The position numbers were made by a program, and so were the translations under genes. A stretch of DNA of 64,000 nt from Plumapathes pennacea. Taxonomy: Eukaryota > Cnidaria > Anthozoa > Antipatharia > Myriopathidae. Under the pieces are notes generated by a model. That model saw only the letters and a program-made list of their open reading frames with translations, was not told where the DNA came from and searched no databases. The DNA is taken from NCBI GenBank assembly GCA_964036295.1, contig OZ038462.1, positions 27,083,759 to 27,147,758 on the forward strand, given 5' to 3'. Positions 44,651 through 56,800 of the stretch are shown piece after piece (position 1 is the stretch's first letter; each line of letters opens with the position of its first letter).

Positions 44651-45026
44651 CAAAAATATACATTATGGGGAGACTTTTCTCAATTTTCTTGCAAAAAGCA
44701 AGGCATTGTGGTCAGCGGAGCAAAGGATTGTGGTTATGCGCAAAGAGATGAATCGACATGCGCAAGGACCACAATATGCGACGTTCTCAGATGTGCTTTC
44801 TCTTTCTCAAGCGGAGTTCGTGGCATTCAGAGGTGAGCGTGTTTTCTGTGCATTAACACTTTTGCATGCACGCTTCAGGTCTCTTAAGAAGTACGCCACT
44901 CTGCTTTGCTTCCAAAAGAAAATCGCGTTTGAGGGAAGACCCTCGCTTGTAATGTTTCGCAGGCGATGTTAACGATAACAGTGAACCGAAATTGTGCGAG
45001 TTTCTCATCTTTACAGGAAGGCATAG

Positions 45027-45375
45027 GAACGGTATTGTTGCCACTGAATTTCAGTTATTTCCACTTTTTATTTTAATGTGGGACGAGTATTCTTTACATC
45101 TTTCCCTTTAATTTTAGGCTAAAAGGTTTTGTGGACAAAACGTGATTACGTAACACAGTTATCTTTATTTCAGCCTTCGGGACAAAGAACAGTATTGTTG
45201 CCATTGAATTTCAGTGCTTTCCACTTTTTACTTTACAGAGAGACGAGTACTCTTTACATCTTTCGCTTTGATTTTAGGTTCGTAAATTGTTGCCGTTGAA
45301 TTTCAATGCTTTCCAGTTGTTACTTTACAGACGGGCAAGTATTCTTTACATATTTCACTTTGACTTTAGGTTCTT
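45027..45375. repeat. three imperfect tandem copies of about 110-150 bp
   Basis: Blocks starting TTGTTGCCACTGAATTTCAG (45037), TTGTTGCCATTGAATTTCAG (45195) and TTGTTGCCGTTGAATTTCAA (45287) each continue through a TTTCCACTTTTTA-like part and TATTCTTTACATCTTTC-like part to TTTTAGG. Confidence 0.75.
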
Positions 45376-45784
45376 AAAAGCTTTGAAAACATTTTCATAT
45401 TCGTTGTCAGTTTGTCAATGTTCTAGTGTTTAAAAATGTAATCATTTAAATGAATTTTGTTTTCAACATATATTTTCTGACTCCTGGGCCACAGTGTATT
45501 GAATAGTAACACAGTTAGATATGACAACAGATATGCTGAAGTTTGTAATGAATTAGTCATTTTGTTATCAATGATTTACTACTATATACTTTCTTACTTT
45601 TAGTACATGTTAACAAGGTTTTAATCAGTATCAAAATGTTGCAGTTGTTAACAGAGCCGGTTACTGTTAGATGTTCTATTATGCTTGAAAGTTGTGTTCA
45701 CTAATGCACAGAGTGTCGTCTTTCTTTGAACGCTACTCAGCAGCCTCAACATAGTTTAACACTTGCCCTTTTAGCAACTGTTTT

Positions 45785-46036
45785 CAGCTAAAATGCTTCC
45801 CTGGGCAGCAATCCATACCGTTTCGGTACACTAGACAGATTTAGTAACCTGACTCCATTAATATTTTAAAGTCTAAATTGATTGATGTTTTTATTACCTT
45901 ACCATCATTAGTCTTCTAAATTTTAAATTTGCTTTTATTTATTGAATGATAGTACTTATAATTTAGTTGGTAGGTTGGTGTGTTGTCGAAAGACTTTTAC
46001 CGACTTTTTAAAATAAAATGTAGATGTAGATGTAGA
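45785..46036 (+). mobile_element. second LINE 3' end with GTAGAT tail
   Basis: Contains GACTCCATTAATATTTTAAAG and TTTAAATTTGCTTTTATTTATTGAATGATAGTAC, as in the 44470 copy. It ends in AAAATGTAGATGTAGATGTAGAT, a short simple-repeat tail typical of CR1/L2-type elements. Confidence 0.6.
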
Positions 46037-46039
46037 TAT

Positions 46040-47865
46040 TGTACTGTACATTGGGACATTCCTTACGTTGGAAGATTGCACCAACACAACTGATTACCCT
46101 GACGCAATTGGTCCAGTCATGTTATTTGTAATGAACACAGTTATCTTTTGAACTATCAGATAGATGAATGGGCAAATTTCAGGTTGCCGTTCTTTCGCCG
46201 AACAGTCTCCTTTAAAATGAAGCCTTAATGCATGAAGTGTACACTGAATGAAAAAGTTAGCCCCATCTGAAAGGCATTGCACCAGTAACTGCCTCTTGCT
46301 TGCAAAACTAAACTTACATTGAAACGAACGGGAACCCCCTGCACTGCGGGTTATGATAGTAAGAACAATAAAACAAAATTGAAAGGCAAGCAGACTGTAA
46401 CTGAGAAATGGCGCCTTAATCGTTAAGGAATATATAAACCGCTAAAGGAACTTATAACCAATGTCGAAAACTGCAACAACAACAAAACAAGCTATATGTT
46501 TTGACGCGGAGAGGGAACTTAGAAAGTGCATCTAAATACGCTAAATACCTGGTTAGTCACGCTTGGAATACGTCAGATATCATCAGAGGTCCTTTGGCCA
46601 GAATTGGCGGTTGCGCTTCACTTTTCGAAATGAGTGAAGGTTTATTTTATTAGTTACTAGTCACTAGCATGCGGTCAGGATATGAACGCTAGACCCGTGC
46701 TCGAAATCACGCCCACGAAATACGCATAGAGGAGGAGTACACGTACTTTGCGGTGCTGTCAATAATGACAGTTCTCAAGAGTTTGGCTGCTTGCATATAT
46801 TAACTACAAAGGATGTTACGCACCGACGAAATCGAATAGATATTAGAGAGGTTAACGTGAAATTCTAATATTGATTAGTTTGCCCTTAATTCAGTTGTTA
46901 TATGTTCGGGAATCGTAAATATTTTCGGGATAAAAGATTTCTAGTGTCCATCTGGAAGAGCGAGTATAATGTTAAGATCGAGTAAGAGATAACACTCACC
47001 TGCCCTCCAAAGTCCCTTCGAAGAGCACGTTTATTTAACCGCTTGCACTACACCCACCTTCGCCTCTCTGACCTCTTCTCTTTTTTTCTGTCTGTCTTGT
47101 CTTGTCTCTTCTCTCTGCCACTAAGCTGCTGTCTGGAAAAGGAGTATATTAAGCGAGAGTCGTGCCCACTCCCCCGGGGGGTGGGGTGGGTGATTCCCAT
47201 ATAAAAAGGACGGGCATACTCGACGGGAATTTTCGTTTTGACCCCTAAGAGGTACGACGAGCATCCCCGTCCTTTCTTATATGGAAGTCCCCCCCCCCCC
47301 CTCCCCCGGGATAGCAGTATATAGTGTGGCAAGTGGTTTGAACCCAGGAGCGTGAACAGTACGTTGGTTGTGATCGTCCGGGTTTATAGAATAGTCTCCA
47401 AGAACACTGTGTCAAGTGCCCTGTCTCTAAAAATGACTTCTGGTCAGGGAGTCAAAACGTTACATAGTGAAACATAGTGAAACATAGTGAAACATAGTGA
47501 AAACGACATTCTTCCCTGAGACTACTCTTACCCGGACGATCACAGCCAACCCGTACTGTATATAGTGCAGTAGATATAGCTATTTTACACAGTAATTTAT
47601 ATTACGCGTTCAGACGCAGTAAGTCAGTAAAGTTAATTTTATTCAATTTTCACGCAGTAACAATACCAGATTAGATAAGAAAAACAATCCACCTAGCGTC
47701 TTGCTGATTAAAAGATAAGGCACACCTGAGTGCTGTGCTGACTGATAGAAGCTCGCAGAGTTTGTAAAAACACGAGAGAAGCGTGGAGAAGTACACAGCG
47801 CTGCTGCGAGTTCTTCTCGCCACACTTCACGAGTGTTCCTACCGTATTACCAACTACTTATTTAT
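46040..47865. other. intergenic
   Basis: No gene seen. A pair of GGGAATTTTCGTTTT / CCCCCCGGG-rich hairpin arms lies near 47165-47310, where ATATAAAAAGGACGGG and CCCGTCCTTTCTTATAT are inverted. AACATAGTGA is repeated at 47462-47503 (four units). Confidence 0.5.
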
Positions 47866-48099
47866 GAAAACGCTGGTGTATCAACAAAAAGTTGATATAG
47901 GTACTGGAACGCCGTACGAGTAACAGTAGCTGACGTTTCGAGCGTTTAGTCTTTCGTCAGGGCGAAGGGCTAACGCTCTGTTACTGCTACTGTTACTCTT
48001 ACGGCGTTCCAGTACCTATATCAACTTTTTGTTGATACATTAGCGTTTTTATCACTACGCCGACGCAGTTGATCTAGTTCTCTTAAGAGATGGCACCAC
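47866..48099. mobile_element. fold-back Penelope-like element with 13-bp target duplication
   Basis: ACTACTTATTTAT occurs at 47853-47865 and 48100-48112. Between them, TGTATCAACAAAAAGTTGAT...GGAACGCCGTACGAGTAACAGTAG (47877-47929) is inverted against 47986-48039. The minus strand of the middle reads CTGACGA, a short stem, and GAAACGTCAGC. Confidence 0.65.
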
Positions 48100-48232
48100 A
48101 CTACTTATTTATAACACAACGCTGCACGCTGACAAGTACTCTGACTATATTCCTTTCATATAAGGGATCAGTCGCACTAGACTTCTCTTTCGTTTACCTC
48201 CCAAATTCTCCGCACTGAAGACAAAGTCTCAA

Positions 48233-48256
48233 CCCCCCCCCCCCCCCCCCCCCCCC
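48233..48256. repeat. C24 tract
   Basis: Twenty-four consecutive C. Confidence 0.85.
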
Positions 48257-48790
48257 GATCTCCTCACTACACCCAGAAGGACAATTTCTCTATCACCCTT
48301 ACTATCTGGTCTAAATAAAATAATCTTCGCATGAAGCAACGCAAAGAAAGTCCAGAAGAAAGAGGACAGAGGTGGACTCATAACATATCCGTGATGCTGG
48401 TGACGAGCTACGTTGCCGGGGAGAAGGTCAAGACAGTTCAATATTCCTGTTATAATGCACAAGGACACTCAAAGAAACCGGGGGACAAATATCGTTGTTG
48501 TCAAACTGTTTGTTCTTTTTAATGATTTCTGCACATTTCATTGCGCATTGTGAATGCGGGGCGCTAACTCCAAGTCCGGCTGGCTAAACAGTTGGAACAC
48601 CGTGGGATCGACACTTGAAGGATTTCCAAGTTTCGAGAGATGTTCTGCTCATTTCCTTAGTACCGCGCACAATATTTTGCAGACGCGGCGAATGTTTAGG
48701 TGGTGTAATAATGCTTGTACGCTTAGCCGACCAAGCAACATCTCTAGAAAACGGGGGGAATGTTTCGGCGGTTCGTCTGAAGACGTCTTA

Positions 48791-49177
48791 GGCCCGGTTC
48801 AGACGCCGCTCCTGACATGCGCCGAACCTAATAGTAATAGATTCGACCCTGGTTCGACATAGGAGCGACTGTTGATTCAAACGGCGAACTTTTCCTGCCG
48901 CACCAAATACGCAATAGTGCTTATGTTTAAGGATAAATGTTTTTAATTCAAAATAATTTAAAATAATTCATGCAATAGGTACGACACATGTGAAGAGCGG
49001 CGTCTGAATCAACGTCGCTCCCAGGTCTGATTATGCGACAGCGTCAGTCGAACCTAATACCGCTGCCGTACCTAATTCAAATATGCCGAACCTAATTGAT
49101 TCAGACGCCGCTCTTCTGCCGTACTTAATTCAAGCATTAGGTTCGGCGCATGTCAGGAGCGGCGTCTGAACCGGGCC
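48791..49177. mobile_element. PIF/Harbinger-type MITE, 387 bp, TTA duplication
   Basis: Flanked by TTA at 48788-48790 and 49178-49180. Ends of about 44 bp are inverted: GGCCCGGTTCAGACGCCGCT and AGCGGCGTCTGAACCGGGCC at the extremes. Extra inner copies of the AGACGCCGCTCTTC / GAAGAGCGGCGTCT type give further pairing. Confidence 0.85.
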
Positions 49178-49871
49178 TTAGATCTTCCCGCATGTGTTTC
49201 TATCGCTGTGTTTCTCTCGAGAGTTAGGAAGTCTCAATAAATCCGCAACGAGTAGAGCTGGAAATTTTCTTGAACACTCAAACGTTCAGCGGGAACCGTG
49301 AATGTATACGCACGCCTGCACGCGTCTCCTTGCAAAACAAGTTTGCCGGTGTATTCAGTGAGCGTTGGTCTATAATTCAACGTGTATTCCGCATAAAAAA
49401 AACATTCTCCCTTCAGGATCTGGAGAACCTGAATGTGATCAAGGTAGATTTTCTCCTTTCAAACTTCGTTTACAGTGAGGAGAACATGGTATATGATCAG
49501 GAAAAACTGACGTTAACTCTCACCTTCGACCCACTCATACATTTTACTATAAAGCCCTGGCAAAACGGACTCCGCATTATTATCATAAGACCCATTGCAT
49601 TAATCACTGCGTCACGCGAATTCTTGCGTTGACTTGTCCAATAGCGTACCTGTTCGTCATGTACGTCACACGTCACCGTGAGCTTTCTCTTTTCCTTTCG
49701 AATGCGACCCAATCAGATTCCAGTACTGAACCACGTGGTACGGCGCACGACACAAGATCTTCAAAGCGCATGTCCGTAAAGCGCGGCGCGGGAGACCTGG
49801 AAAAAAAAGGACATCGATTGCGATGAGAATTGTCAGTTGTCAGGAAATAGCATAGTGGAAGACCACACTTT

Positions 49872-50737
49872 TTAATTTGCCTTCTGTAGTTTATGTACTG
49901 TTTTCTGAAGCATGTACTGGGAGTGCCCTAGCAGGCCTGGAGAAGAGCGCTGCGGACGTACGAACAAGCGTAGAACCCACCTCTCCTCATGTGGTATGAC
50001 GTCATGTAACTTCATACCCAACTGGGGAGGCCCAAGGGCCACAGAAACTTGATGCTGATGAAAGAAGACATGCCACTTTAACTGGAACAGTGTCATCTGT
50101 ATATCTAGCCTCCTGACAGCAGACCTACGAGCGGTTTCCGTTTTACTTTGCCACCCGTAGTAAAACGGAAGTCACTCGTGGGTCTGCTTTCAGGAGGCTA
50201 CCGTGTATCCAGTGCTGTGTATAGGATTAAAAATACAGTATCTTGCTTTAGTCTGGTTATAATAGGCAAAAAATAGAAATGCCAGAGACTAAAATGTTTG
50301 AAGCTCTGGACGGACAGATGAATCGGTAAAGTCTCACGTACCAAGTCGTCCAGCTTGGTCTCTTCAAAGCGCCAGTTTTTAAGTTCTTCTCCGTCCAAAT
50401 AAAGCCGAGTGTCAGTTGTCACAACCTAAGTGGAACGAATGGTTATTTGGATATGAGATCAAACAAAGAAACCTCCTTTACGTTTACACTTTCAGAAAAA
50501 AAAAGACAATATTAACAGACAACAAGGAGCACAAATACAAACAACTACAAAAAATAGGAAGAAGAAACTCTGGTAATAATATTCGCGGAGGCTTTGGCGG
50601 TCAGATGGTTCGTGTTGCGATGTGCTTACCTGTTGACGTAGTTCGTGTGTATTCATCCTGAACTCTATGGACTGTAAATCATGACCTATTCCTACTCCAG
50701 TTGCTTTGACATAGCTTTCTTTCAGGCACTAAGACGT

Positions 50738-50776
<39 letters not shown>

Positions 50777-53382
50777 AACAATAACAATGACAACAATATT
50801 GTCATCATGCATGGTGGTGCTAGTCATTTTAGTAAAAGCTCTACCTACATAACAACAACAACAACAACGACAACGACAACAATAATATTGTCATCATACA
50901 TCACGGTACGTTGGGTTAGAGTAGCCTCCAAAACGACAGTTGCTTGACGTTTCGACTTATGGTGGTATTTATGTTTCTGGTCGTTGATGTGATTAGTCCG
51001 TTTTGTTGTCATGTGGATGGTCGAGGCGAGTCGGTTGTGTTTTTCTGTTGTCCTCTGGATTCGTCTGTATTGTTCGTTCGGTTCGCTTGATACATGACGG
51101 TGTTAATCATTCAGTTCTAGTGTTCGCTGTTCTCACCCAGTGTCTGTAGAACATCTCAAGCTGAGTCCACTCTGAACCCTGACCTTTGACTACGTCCCAT
51201 TCGGCGGACGTGAATTGTTTCCTCATGGTGTGGAAAAATCCTGGCACTGTGCTTCCGCCTAAAACCAGGGAAAGTTTCCCTCAGTTAAAAACCAAAAGAG
51301 AAGTTCCCCAGTTGTTACTGAGAGATGTCCTGAACTTTATGATCCTACCAACACATCGGCCGTTTGGTGCTTGCTAGTAGGCTGTTTGTCGCTTGCTAGT
51401 CGGCCGTTTGTCGCTTGCTAGTCGGCTGTTTGCCGCTTGCTAGTCGGCCATTTGTCGCTTACTAGTCCGCCGTTTTTCGCTCGCTACGCCGGCTGTTTAT
51501 CAGCTCTTAGTTGTTGGTTGGATCGCAACGTTCCGGATTTCCCTTATTGAGTATGATTAATTTAAAAGTAATTGTGTTATCGGCTTTTGATCAGATAAAG
51601 TCTGTATAGTCAGTCCATCTGAGCATGACTTGAGTTGTCTCTACCTGATGGTTCGTGCACAGACGTATCTCGCTGCCTGTACATAGTGATCAGACCTACC
51701 TGGGTAAGTAGTCTTCATGACATCAACTCCAACTGCAATGAAGTTGCAGTTTGGTGAAATTTGTTTCTAGTTATAAGTAACTTTCAAAAAATGTAAGTCT
51801 TCGCAACTAATATTGTATCTCCTGCTCCCTTTCTGTATTAAAAAAGCTGACAGCTCTAATTCTCACCTTGCGCCTTTGGCTCAGCACCCAATACACAGTA
51901 GTCTCCCTAGGAAAGAAAACAAGAGTCATCGACTTCGATTTTCTCCTTCAGTTTCTCACCAAAGATATAATAATTGCACAGTGTGGAGAATCTGGTTTTT
52001 GATAGCTTGCTTAGATTAAAGCTGATTAAACCATCACTTCTCACTACATCATTCATGCATTTTCTGGGAAAACCCATATTCTGAGCTTGGAAGTGATAGG
52101 GTTAAACAGCAAAGGCAAGCTTGTTCTTTCAGCCATCAATGCAAACCTTATCATAACTTCAGAACTCTTAGAAGCCAAAGGATGAAGACATGTTAAGGAA
52201 TGATTGCACATACCTGATGAGATATGTTAAAGTTAAAGTTGCTGAGAGTAGTATCAACAATCTTGTTGTCCTAAAAGCAAAAATGGAAACCTTTAAAAAT
52301 TACAATAAGTTATTATGATTTTAAAATATATAGTTCTAGAAAGAAAATTATAATAACCTTGGTAAACATAGACTAGTATACACATGTGTAGCGCTGTGAA
52401 AAAGTACAACAAGAGAAGCAAGGAAATGTACAGTACATAAATATATCTATTCCTTGGTGACAATAGATGGACTTCACTGTTTATGCTTGTTTCAGTTTTC
52501 TTTTATTAGAAGGAGGGAGGAGGGGAAGTGGCAGTTTTAGAGAAAATGAGGGTCTAAGACTACTATGTCTACAAGTTAAGATTAGGAGACCAGAATAATT
52601 TTTAAGACTTGGTGGAGAAAACACAAAAAATACTGCACTAGAATACCATTCAGCATGATTCTCATAGATGAAGGTGTAAATTATAAACAAAACAAAAGCC
52701 TAATGTACATATATAATTATGTATATCTGGACAAACAAACTTGTGATGATTGTCTAGTTTATAGTGTAGTTCAATCTATAATTACCATATAAGGCTTTCC
52801 TTTTTCTGTCCTTTTCAGTTGGATGTCAGTGTAAGGAATCTGCAAGTACTCACTAATTACCTTCCTGAGAAGCAATCGACCTGCCTGCAAAAAAGTTGAA
52901 AATGGCCCTGAATCAAACTAATGGTTGGCTGAGTCATTGCAGAGACCTCAACTCTTCTGCATAGATGTATGAGCCTCATCTCCCTCTCCCCCCAAGAGAC
53001 AATCTCACAGCAAAAGTTCCAAACTTTACTGTACTGTAGCTTGCCAATCTGCCCTAAACCCCACCCCCTGAGATATCTTTCTCTTTCCCAGGCTCTTTTC
53101 CCCACTGACCAAAAAATTAATGGGCAAAAAGCTTCGTCTTGGTGCTTTTATTGTTTCAGGTGTTTGGAATCCCTCATCACAGATGAAGCATGAGTGTTTG
53201 AAATAACTTCTCAAAGGAATGTATCCAAATTAAGCATTTTTTCCCCCACAGCTGGAAATCGAATCAAACACTCAAACCAGTGTTTGAGCCTACACCAAAG
53301 CTTATCGAACTGACCAAAGACTAAAGACATTCTTCAAAGCCTGTTTACTGTTGTCATGCAGCAATCAATTGCTGCATGATTC

Positions 53383-53420
<38 letters not shown>

Positions 53421-53706
53421 CACTCTCCCCCTCTCGCAGATGAGCTTGTGCTAATATCCCCAGCTAACCCACCAGTGCTGATTTGGCATCTTTTTTGAAC
53501 ACAAACTTCATGACTCTCTCCTTTTCTTCCGGCTGCACACAAGACAGTCCCAGAAGCCACTCCTGTACCACAAGAAAACACGTCATGCGGTCTTCAGGTA
53601 TGAACAGAACAGACAAGCCGAATTTTTTACACCTCACCTGCTTCGTCGGTTTCCAAGCTCCACAACGGAAGGCCCAGCGAATACCCTCCATAGCTAGACA
53701 AATCAT
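49872..53706 (-). CDS. AASDHPPT: 4'-phosphopantetheinyl transferase, 291 residues
   Basis: Transfers 4'-phosphopantetheine from coenzyme A to a serine of acyl/peptidyl carrier proteins, in the cytosol. Ten exons on the minus strand: 53706-53638, 53562-53469, 52880-52786, 52270-52214, 51906-51867, 51732-51700, 51258-51137, 50728-50630, 50425-50342, 50054-49872; all joins agree in phase. Landmarks: MEGIRWAFRCG near the start, QPEEKERVMKFVF, NFNFNISHQ (97-105), the Mg-binding GVD with Asp122, and WCLKESYVK with Glu174 and Lys178. The 52-residue spacing between Asp and Glu matches the human enzyme. GEELKNWRFEE and HQVSVAL close the fold. An upstream ATG at 53793 opens only a 12-codon frame, so 53706 is taken as start. 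It is the natural partner for the NRPS carrier at 6246 and for fatty acid synthase. Shares a divergent promoter with VPS36. Confidence 0.92.
50106..50200. mobile_element. palindromic MITE, TAGCCT ends (AASDHPPT intron 9)
   Basis: TAGCCTCCTGACAGCAGACC at the left and GGTCTGCTTTCAGGAGGCTA at the right differ at one base. Inner TTCCGTTTTACT / AGTAAAACGGAA are also inverted. A near-identical flank (CTGTATATC / CCGTGTATC) suggests a 9-bp target duplication. Confidence 0.75.
50739..50883. repeat. (AAC)n microsatellites
   Basis: AAC runs at about 50739-50776 with AAT variants after, and again at 50850-50882, in AASDHPPT intron 7. Confidence 0.85.
51342..51500. repeat. 22-bp minisatellite, about six units
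   Basis: The unit CTTGCTAGTCGGCCGTTTGTCG repeats with small changes, in AASDHPPT intron 6. Confidence 0.85.
51925..52106. mobile_element. TTAA-family MITE, partial
   Basis: Carries the internal CTCACTACATCATTC sequence of the family and the terminus GCTTGGAAGTGATAGGGTTAA ending at 52106; the opposite end is worn. In AASDHPPT intron 4. Confidence 0.55.
53386..53419. repeat. C34 tract
   Basis: Thirty-four consecutive C in AASDHPPT intron 2 (G-tract on the transcribed RNA). Confidence 0.85.
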
Positions 53707-53872
53707 ATACACGTGCCCCTTCCCCTACATTCAAATTCAGAGTTTAAAATCTCTCTACCAATACGGCACATACGTAGCACCGCCGTCCGCCATTTTGGCT
53801 TAAAAAATAACACTGCTGATTTCCCAGATCGCTGGCGCATTCGAAAATAAACATGGCGGCCGAGTGAGGAAA
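53707..53872. promoter_or_regulatory. divergent promoter of AASDHPPT and VPS36
   Basis: Only 166 bp separate the two start codons. An ATGGCGG word (YY1-like CCGCCAT) occurs on each side, pointing outward: minus strand at 53793 and plus strand at 53853. No TATA box. Each ATGGCGG opens a short upstream frame, 12 codons on the minus strand (53793-53755) and 4 codons on the plus strand (53853-53867), so both mRNAs may carry an upstream frame. Confidence 0.6.
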
Positions 53873-56800
53873 ATGGATCGGTTCTCTTGGACTTCACTCG
53901 GGGCTCTTCTTGTTGGTGAATCTAGCGTTCACCAACAAGCAGGAGTTAGAATATACGATGGAGAAAAGAAGGTGACATATTTTCAGCAAATATGATGTTT
54001 AGATTAAGTATGGGAGAATGATGTTGTGCTTTAATAATCAGACCACCTTTGACAATGGGAACCTGAGGTTGACAACACACCGAATAATTTGGGACGATTT
54101 GGAGCAACAGGTTAGTTAGGGTGAGATAGCGTAAAACCATTGCATGCCTTTGAAGTAATACCCGAAAATCATGAGTGTCCAATTCGATTTCCTGATCGAA
54201 TGTTTGGATTGATGATATTTATTATACTAATGATTGACTTGACGAAGTAACGGATTGATATTGATGGTGTATCAGTTATTCCTTCAGTGTGATTGTCTGG
54301 GTTGATTGATTGATTGATTAATCGATGTGTCTTTCATACGCTCGATGGGTTTGACTGGTTTGTTCATTGATCAACTATTGATTAATATTGATTAATAACT
54401 GAGATTGATTATTTGATTACCTGGACTGACTGGCTGTTTGAGTCATCGATTGATGGATTTATGGATTAATTATAATTTACTTTATGTCTTTTTGCACATA
54501 TGGAATATTTCTAAAGCATCTTGCATTCTTTCAAGGATCGTGCCATTGCTCTACCACTGTCCTTGGTCACTCTTGTGGAGGAACATGGTGCAGGGCTCAT
54601 GAGCAGGTTAGTTTATGGCCTCTGGAGGAAAATACCAGTCTAGTGCAAACTAGCCTCCTGGCAGCATCTAGGGGGGTGGGAGGAGGGACAAGTAAAACAG
54701 AAGCCACTCGGGTCTGTTGTCAGGAGACTAATACAAACAGGCCTTACTGCTGACAACTTCTAACAACTGCTGATAAACTAAGTGTACCAGCTATGGAGGG
54801 AGGCAGGCACACCATCCATGTACATGTCTTCACAAAACACTGCTATGCTAATTTTCTATTTTTCATGTGTGGTGTCCAACATGCTTGTAATTGTTGTGCA
54901 TTTGCAGTGCCAAACTTGTCCTTCACCTCTATCCTGCCCCACCCAACAAGGAACAGGGTCCCTGTGTGTCAAGTGCAAGCACATATATTAAGTTTTCTTT
55001 TAGACAGGGGAGACACTCTGAGGTATAGTGTAAAACTGCTTTTTTTTTTTTTTTTTTTTGTTGGTGTCTTCTGCTTCTTTTCTATGATACCAATTTCATT
55101 CTACTTTCTTTGTTTCTTTTCTTCTTTAGTTTCAAGCTAAACTGTTGGAACAGATGACAAAGAGATCCTGGGAACAAGTGAAAGGGCCTCCTAGCAAAAC
55201 AACTGTAAGAATATCCCTTAAACCATACAGATATCTGCATGTACCAAAGGCTCAGTTGAGTCTGTAACCCACCTAATTGGACACCTCTAAAGGCTGGTTT
55301 TTACCAGCAATGTTAAGCATAAAGAACCTTGTAAAAGCTAATGCAACATAAGGGGAAGAACATTGATCAGACATACATGTTTACAAGCAAAGTATAGCAA
55401 ATTTTACAACTGGCATGTTCCTCAGAACTGTACTGCAAATATTTTAAGAAAGTGCTTTTTCTTTGCACAGTTATTTGATACTGACTTTTGGTCGATCACA
55501 GGGAAGACCAAGGGGTGTTGGAGGAATTGTTGGCATAGAGAGAAAGCTTGAACAAAAGTCACAGGAGACAGATGCTCATATAAACAGAGTGAGTAGCATA
55601 CAGCTGTATGCTGCAAAGAGAGCTCAGATTTTTGTTGGAAAGTGACCACAAATAGAGCAATCAAAATGTACTTGTGTGTAGTGGAGTTGGTGCAAAATTT
55701 CAGGGCCTGATTTCTTAATTCCTTTCATCTTCCTGACACTTCTATTTACCTGTTACAGTAGTGGTTATTAGACAATGTATTTTTTTGGGAAAACGTTGAG
55801 CCTTAGTTTGCAGCGGACCGGCCTCATATTTGTTTCTTTGTTGTTCACAGGCATTTAAAGATCTCGATGCTTTAATGGAAAAGGTATTTCTTCTCAATTT
55901 GATTCTTCCTTTGTCACGAGTTTTCTGGATGTTAGGTGAAGTCAAAATATCACAAGAAAAATATCAATGTACAATACTTGATTTTTTCTTTTAGGCTAAG
56001 GAAATGGTAGCGATTGCTGATAAGGTTGCTTCAAAGTTGGAAGAAAAGAAGGGCTCGATAACCGAAGACGAGGTATCAATTCTCACAATACTACACATAC
56101 ATAAAGTTTAAGACAGGATGGGGATATTAAGACCTAGATCATAGAGATTTAAAAAGGGCATAAATGGCGGTAATGAAATTATCAAATGCTACTTTTTTTC
56201 TATAACCCTTTATCCTGCTTTCTTGTCTTTGCAGACAGTGATGTTCAAGTCCTATCTTCTAAGCATGGGTATAAATAACCCAGTGACCAGGTAGATGTCT
56301 ACGTAAATTTTGTTCTTTCCAATCTTTTTTCATCCCTCACCCTTTGCAGCTGATCAAAAACAAATAATGGTTGCAAACAGACATATGACGGTATGAACCT
56401 GTATGGCCAATAGTCTTTCTTCTGTGATTTTTTTTCCTCACTAATCCCACTCGCTGTCATTTTTCTTTTAAGAGATACGCACGGTTCAGGAGCTAAATAC
56501 CACACAGAGCTGGCAAAGGAACTTGGAACTTTTCTAGGTCAACTGATAAAGGTATGACAGCAATGAGTATACGATGTGGAAGAATGCAAAGCTTGACATG
56601 GGACAGACCCTTAAACAGCGTAAAACGTTGATGTGGATATTTTGAATGTCGTAGATAATGTGTTTGCTGACGTTTTGAGTGTCAAGTTATTGAATTGTCA
56701 TTTTTAAAATATTTTTCAGGATGAAGGTGGAATGATGGCTTTAACCGATGTGTATTGCCGGTTCAACAGAGCGAGAGGAATGGAGGTGTGACCCATAAAC

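Noticed and set aside
53755..53793. ATGGCGGAC as the start of AASDHPPT
   Set aside because: The frame stops after 12 codons and does not join the transferase; it is better read as an upstream frame within a YY1-like site.
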